Assembly (NCBI GenBank): GCA_026224775.1
Contig: JAMFRP010000012.1
Location: 1-54,255, forward strand
Reading direction: 5' to 3'
Length of the DNA: 54,255 nt
Source of the DNA: Bacteroidota bacterium
Lineage (GTDB): Bacteria; Bacteroidota; Bacteroidia; Sphingobacteriales; Sphingobacteriaceae
Part shown: piece after piece, positions 51,092 through 54,255 of the stretch
Layout: the number at the start of each line of letters is the position of its first letter
Numbering within the stretch: the stretch's first letter is position 1
Notes under the pieces: generated by a model
Told to the model about the DNA's origin: nothing
The model's input: only the letters and a program-made list of their open reading frames with translations
Database searches by the model: none
Translations under genes and position numbers: made by a program

Positions 51092-52525
51092 TTATAATGC
51101 ACTTTTAGAGTCGTGCATCATATCACTCATTTCAATTATCTTTTCGTCAATTTCTGACACGCACTTATCCATCATATTAATACATTCCTTTTTATCTACG
51201 AGGCCTTCCTTCTCAAGGTTCATTAATCCTTTTAACGTAGCTATAGGCCCTCGTATCTGATGCGATAGATATGAAGAATATTCTGAGAGTTTTTTATTCT
51301 TTATTTGCAGATCCTTGGTTCGTTCATCAATAATCTCTTCCAGGTGATGATTTACACGGTCAAGATTATCTTTTTGCCGCAACACTTCACTATTAAGTTG
51401 TGTAAGTTGGGCATTTGTGTTGGTTTTACGTTTCACGTTATTTACCAATAAAACTATTACAACTAAAAACAAGCCAGCCGCTGTAGCTGCTCCCCAAAAT
51501 CTCACGTTTTCGTATTGTATACGTTGAACGTTAAGTTCATTAATTCTCTGTTCTGCTTCTTGCTTATTCTTTATTAAGAACAAGTTTAATTGTGATGTAA
51601 AGTTAGTTTTTCCATCCACACTATCTCTAAGATATACTTCTTTTAAATAGCCTAAAGACTTCAAGTAATTTTTACGCTTATATTCTAGTTCATAATCCGT
51701 ATAAGTAAAATCCCGAATTAATTTTTTATCCTTTATAATGTTTGAATAAATTAATCCCTCTGCTACTGTATTATCGGCTTTATCAAGCTGATTTGTTTTG
51801 ATATAAAGCGCGGCCAGGGTAAGATCGATACTTGCAACAGATTCATTTAAATCTCTTTCCTTAGATCTTTTATTAGCATCAGTTAATAACTTTTCAGCTA
51901 AGTCTAATTGATTTAACTTAAAATATACTACACCTATATTTCGTGATGATTGAATAATATTTACCGAATCTTTTAAGTCACTAAATAGCGATTTACTATC
52001 ATTATAGTACTTTAATGCTTCATTAAAACCTTGCTTTTTCGAATAAAAATTACCTAAGTTAAGATAAGCTGAAGCTATAATTGATTTATCAGAAAGCCTA
52101 TTTCCAATTGCTAAAGCCTTATTAAAATAATCTAACGATCTGTCATAATCGTCGTCTTTATATAAGTTACCAATGTTATTATCAACTCTTGCCTCGCCCC
52201 TCTCATCGCCTATTTTCAGGAAATAAGTTAGTGCGCTAAAATAACTATTGATAGATTCTTCGGACATATTTAAATAATATTGCCCTATACCAATTGTACG
52301 ATAAGCCTCCGCAATCCCCTTATCATAATTTAATTTTATTGCCAGCGCCAAAGCTTTGTTAGCCATAATAACCGTTTGCTCAGGGTTGGTAAGCCTGGTG
52401 CCATATGCTCCTTTATTCAAGCTATTTACATCGCTGGTATCTTGCGAAACGGTAATACTTGCCCCGTGTGCATAAAACACAGAAACGAATAATAATGTTA
52501 AGACTATCGTAAAAACTTTCTTCAT
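51092..52525 (-). CDS. TPR sensor-like protein with DHp phosphoacceptor domain but no ATPase domain
   Basis: 477 residues. Signal peptide 1-22 (cut near AHGA-S), at least five TPR-like helical pairs from about 50 to 320 (for example ASAYLNLGNFYSKKQGFNEALKYYND), one membrane segment 343-362, a coiled coil 370-415 and a HisKA-type helix pair with the H-box SHQIRGPIATLKGL (H422). The frame ends at residue 477, about 55 residues after H422, where N, G1 and G2 ATP-binding motifs would be expected, and none follow in the next 17 bp before the convergent gene. The TPR part should face the periplasm and the DHp part the cytoplasm. It may be a kinase-less signalling partner or a truncated hybrid. It is divergent from the small-peptide cluster. 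Confidence 0.85.
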   Translation of the reverse strand: MKKVFTIVLTLLFVSVFYAHGASITVSQDTSDVNSLNKGAYGTRLTNPEQTVIMANKALALAIKLNYDKGIAEAYRTIGIGQYYLNMSEESINSYFSALTYFLKIGDERGEARVDNNIGNLYKDDDYDRSLDYFNKALAIGNRLSDKSIIASAYLNLGNFYSKKQGFNEALKYYNDSKSLFSDLKDSVNIIQSSRNIGVVYFKLNQLDLAEKLLTDANKRSKERDLNESVASIDLTLAALYIKTNQLDKADNTVAEGLIYSNIIKDKKLIRDFTYTDYELEYKRKNYLKSLGYLKEVYLRDSVDGKTNFTSQLNLFLIKNKQEAEQRINELNVQRIQYENVRFWGAATAAGLFLVVIVLLVNNVKRKTNTNAQLTQLNSEVLRQKDNLDRVNHHLEEIIDERTKDLQIKNKKLSEYSSYLSHQIRGPIATLKGLMNLEKEGLVDKKECINMMDKCVSEIDEKIIEMSDMMHDSKSAL

Positions 52526-52973
52526 TAAATACTTTTGTAAGAGTTAATTTCTACAAAAATTAGAAAACATACCAATATAGCATATATTTATATATAAATA
52601 GATAAGATACCGATATTCATTTTTACAACAAAATGTTGTATTATCTATTTATATTTGCTTTCACCAAGCAATTGATAATCAATTTTTTATCAATTGTTAA
52701 TTTATTATATACATAGTTTAACCCAAGCTTATTACGAATGAATTAAAAAAAGGTTCATTTTTTTGTTTAAATAGAATGATATTAAATTACAACGCATTAT
52801 TTTACACCTAGCTATTGCTAGCTACAGTTTTAATTATAATGTTCTAAACCATGTACAAAATACTTATCACAAATACAATCAAATAAGCTTTTAAAACGTT
52901 TCAACTATTTGGCGATCAATTTTTTATAAATAAATCACATTAACAATTAAATCAAAATATTAAAAACAAAGTC
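52526..52973. other. Divergent intergenic region with two perfect dyads
   Basis: 448 bp, very AT-rich, between the TPR/DHp gene and the peptide cluster. TACAACA-AAA-TGTTGTA (52624-52640) is a perfect palindrome. CAATTGATAA (52669-52678) and TTATCAATTG (52687-52696) are a perfect 10-bp inverted repeat with an 8-nt loop. Both are good candidates for operators or control hairpins of the divergent genes. No clear TAnnTTTG box is seen for the cluster. Confidence 0.6.
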
Positions 52974-53108
52974 ATGAAAAATCATTATTTCAGCGTTAAT
53001 GGCTTTAATTATAAACACTTTATCATCACGGTTAACCTAAACGTCATCCATATCATACAATATATCACGACAAACGATAAGGAATTGGCGAGCGGGGACA
53101 CATTATAA
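52974..53108 (+). pseudogene. Decayed first copy of the small secreted-peptide family
   Basis: The DNA aligns with the next copy from its ATG onward, but two bases are missing just after ATGAAAAA. In the ATG frame the protein is MKNHYFSVNGFNYKHFIITV followed by a C-terminus that still reads NDKELASGD. The hydrophobic signal peptide (IIISALMALIINTLSS) now lies in another frame. The TAA that ends the other copies after GD is changed to ACA, adding Thr-Leu before the next stop. Frame shift plus stop loss indicate decay, although a 44-residue product is still possible. Confidence 0.7.
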
Positions 53109-53145
53109 ATTGAATTAAGAAAATTAAAATATTAAAAATAGAATC

Positions 53146-53307
53146 ATGAAAAAGATCATTATCGCAGCAACATTTGTTTTAATCACAGGTACGCTATCAT
53201 CACAAGTTAAATTGAACAGTACACCTAAAACAAACTTTGAAATACAACACATTACAGAAACACAACATATTGCAACAGACGGTAAAGAGCTAGCAAGTGG
53301 AGACTAA
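53146..53307 (+). CDS. Small secreted peptide, family member 2 (KELASGD C-terminus)
   Basis: 53 residues. Signal peptide MKKIIIAATFVLITGTLSS, variable middle (QVKLNSTPKTNFEIQH and on), end ATDGKELASGD. The mature part would be about 34 residues, with no cysteines and no glycine-glycine leader. It is preceded by an AT-rich spacer resembling those before members 1 and 3, so gene and spacer were duplicated together. No known family recognised. Confidence 0.75.
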   Translation: MKKIIIAATFVLITGTLSSQVKLNSTPKTNFEIQHITETQHIATDGKELASGD

Positions 53308-53348
53308 TTATAAATTGAATCAAGAAATTTAAAAAAAATAAAACAATC

Positions 53349-53501
53349 ATGAAAAAAATCATCATCGCAGCAGCATTAGTTTGCACAACAGGTGTATTAG
53401 CATCACGTGTTAAAATTAACAACACACCAAAAGTAGTCGAAAAAGCAGCTATACAAAATTCGTTTTCCGCTGATAATAAAGAATTAGCAAGCGGAGACTA
53501 A
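53349..53501 (+). CDS. Small secreted peptide, family member 3 (KELASGD C-terminus)
   Basis: 50 residues. Signal peptide MKKIIIAAALVCTTGVLAS, then RVKINNTPKVVEKAAIQNSF and end SADNKELASGD. The single Cys lies within the hydrophobic core and does not form a lipobox. Shares VK-x-N-x-TPK after the signal peptide with member 2. Secretion by the Sec system is likely. Product role unknown. Confidence 0.78.
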   Translation: MKKIIIAAALVCTTGVLASRVKINNTPKVVEKAAIQNSFSADNKELASGD

Positions 53502-53546
53502 TTATTAAAAAACATACTATCCTAATCATTCAATACAACTAAAAAC

Positions 53547-53693
53547 ATGAAAAAAATCATCATCGCAGCAGCAGTAATTTTTACAACAGGTGTATTTTCT
53601 CTACATACAAAATATAATAGTGTGCACACCACCCATAGTACAATTAAGATAAGTGTATTTGGCAACGCAAAAGAACTGGGCAGCGCTGATTAA
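53547..53693 (+). CDS. Small secreted peptide, family member 4 (KELGSAD C-terminus)
   Basis: 48 residues. Signal peptide MKKIIIAAAVIFTTGVFS, then a His/Thr/Ser-rich middle (LHTKYNSVHTTHSTIK) and end GNAKELGSAD, a variant of the KELASGD ending that bridges to the repeat unit KDQGTAD of the next gene. Same orientation and spacing as the others. Confidence 0.76.
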   Translation: MKKIIIAAAVIFTTGVFSLHTKYNSVHTTHSTIKISVFGNAKELGSAD

Positions 53694-53768
53694 TTCATAT
53701 AAAATATACAATAATACTACAGTTAAATAACACATAAATAAGAATCAAAAAATCAAAAATATATAATC

Positions 53769-54255
53769 ATGAAAAAAGTATTTATAGCATCAGCATTATT
53801 TTTAACAACAGGTTTAGTTTCATCTTTTACTACAGTTAGGTATTCCGAAAAGAATAACACAGCTCAATTAATAAATTCTACTGATAAAAAAGATCAAGGT
53901 ACTGCCGATGCCAGATTAGCCAATACTGATAAAAAAGACCAGGGTACTGCCGATGCTAGATTAGCTAACACCGATACAAAAGATCAAGGTACTGCCGATG
54001 CCAGATTAGCGAATACTGATAGAAAAGATCAAGGTACTGCCGATGCTAGATTAGCGAATACTGATAAAAAAGATCAGGGTACTGCCGATGCTAGATTAGC
54101 GAATACTGATAAAAAAGATCAAGGTACTGCCGATGCCAGATTAGCGAATACTGAAAAAAAAGATCAGGGTACTGCCGATGCCAGATTAGCAAATACTGAT
54201 AGAAAAGATCAGGGTACTGCCGATGCCAGATTAGCGAATACTGATAGAAAAGATC
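53769..54255 (+). CDS. Secreted protein with tandem 15-residue repeats (family member 5, cut by window edge)
   Basis: At least 162 residues, open at the window edge. Signal peptide MKKVFIASALFLTTGLVSS with the same A-x-L-F-x-TTG pattern as its neighbours, an 18-residue spacer, then from residue 38 a tandem array of TDKKDQGTADARLAN: eight full copies and the start of a ninth. Only positions 2 (D, once E) and 3 (K, T or R) vary; all other changes are silent. The unit's TDKKDQGTAD resembles SADNKELASGD of the short members. It may be a surface repeat protein or a multi-copy peptide precursor. Function unknown. Confidence 0.82.
   Translation, partial: MKKVFIASALFLTTGLVSSFTTVRYSEKNNTAQLINSTDKKDQGTADARLANTDKKDQGTADARLANTDTKDQGTADARLANTDRKDQGTADARLANTDKKDQGTADARLANTDKKDQGTADARLANTEKKDQGTADARLANTDRKDQGTADARLANTDRKD
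53880..54255 (+). repeat. Tandem 45-bp repeat array inside member 5
   Basis: Units begin at 53880 and every 45 bp thereafter (53925, 53970, 54015, 54060, 54105, 54150, 54195), with a ninth cut at 54240-54255. In-frame, no spacers, units 85-98% alike. Differences are mainly at third codon positions (CAA/CAG, GCC/GCT, GCC/GCT/GCG/GCA, AAT/AAC). Confidence 0.95.

Noticed and set aside
51092..52525. Assignment of the TPR protein to the cytoplasmic Rap/RRNPP family
   Set aside because: It has a signal peptide, a membrane helix and a DHp domain, so topology and domain order do not match RRNPP receptors. Only the TPR-peptide idea is kept as a hypothesis.
53880..54255. Could the regular 45-bp repeats be a CRISPR array?
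   Set aside because: The units are contiguous with no spacers and are in frame with a signal peptide. They code for a protein repeat. No cas genes are nearby.

Overview
The window looks like chromosomal DNA of a Bacteroidota bacterium, most likely family Sphingobacteriaceae (Mucilaginibacter/Pedobacter type). This is inferred from protein style and promoter style, since no rRNA gene is present. Supporting signs are TAnnTTTG-like -7 boxes, starts without clear Shine-Dalgarno sequences, a carbamoyltransferase of the N-acyl-ornithine type, a fused hisB and hisIE, a LuxC-like reductase beside a ferredoxin, and many GTCATTCTGAGC- and GTCATTGCGAGG-type palindromes between genes.

Layout. 1-6.4 kb: partial rplU (L21), a small membrane-anchored protein, a DAACS dicarboxylate/glutamate symporter, an ECF sigma factor with an overlapping membrane protein, a GNAT enzyme, a RAYT transposase framed by long inverted repeats, and dinB. 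6.4-10.5 kb: 2H phosphoesterase, the 4.5S/SRP RNA, an M3 peptidase and a YpdA-type reductase. 10.6-22.4 kb: an arginine operon that opens with a probable Arg-codon leader peptide and mutually exclusive hairpins. It continues with a GNAT acyltransferase, argG, cupin, argC, argD, an N-acyl-ornithine carbamoyltransferase and a PaiB-like protein. Two genes on the other strand (CPA1 antiporter and NDH-2) separate this from argB-proC. argH and an argE-type deacylase are not in the window. 22.4-27.3 kb: ABC ATPase, gatC, plsC with a collapsed second copy, trpS, a deoxynucleoside kinase and kdsB. 27.5-35.0 kb: a complete histidine operon, hisGDCBHAF-hisIE, led by a 20-residue peptide with seven His codons. 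35-50 kb: WD40 protein, NlpC/P60 protein, ferredoxin, LuxC-like reductase, FtsE-like ATPase, grpE-dnaJ, a NatAB-type ABC exporter, Ppx/GppA, M1 peptidase, RluA and a UvrD/PcrA helicase.

50-54.3 kb is a more AT-rich accessory region. It holds an XRE regulator, an orphan small protein, and a protein with a signal peptide, TPRs, one membrane segment and a histidine-kinase dimerisation/phosphoacceptor (DHp) domain that ends before any ATPase domain. Divergent from it is a row of five paralogous small genes. Each intact copy has a near-identical signal peptide, a variable middle and a conserved C-terminal motif (xKELASGD / AKELGSAD). The last gene carries a tandem 15-residue repeat (TDKKDQGTADARLAN, eight full copies plus a partial ninth, running off the window) whose first ten residues look like an amplified form of the same motif. 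The first copy is decayed. I consider this multi-copy secreted-peptide locus next to a periplasmic TPR/DHp protein the best candidate for an undescribed system. A peptide-signalling role is inference only.

A second theme is palindromic repeats at gene junctions. Two GC-rich copies have become part of coding sequence (end of argG/start of the cupin gene, and start of hisH). Small leader peptides appear to control both amino-acid operons.
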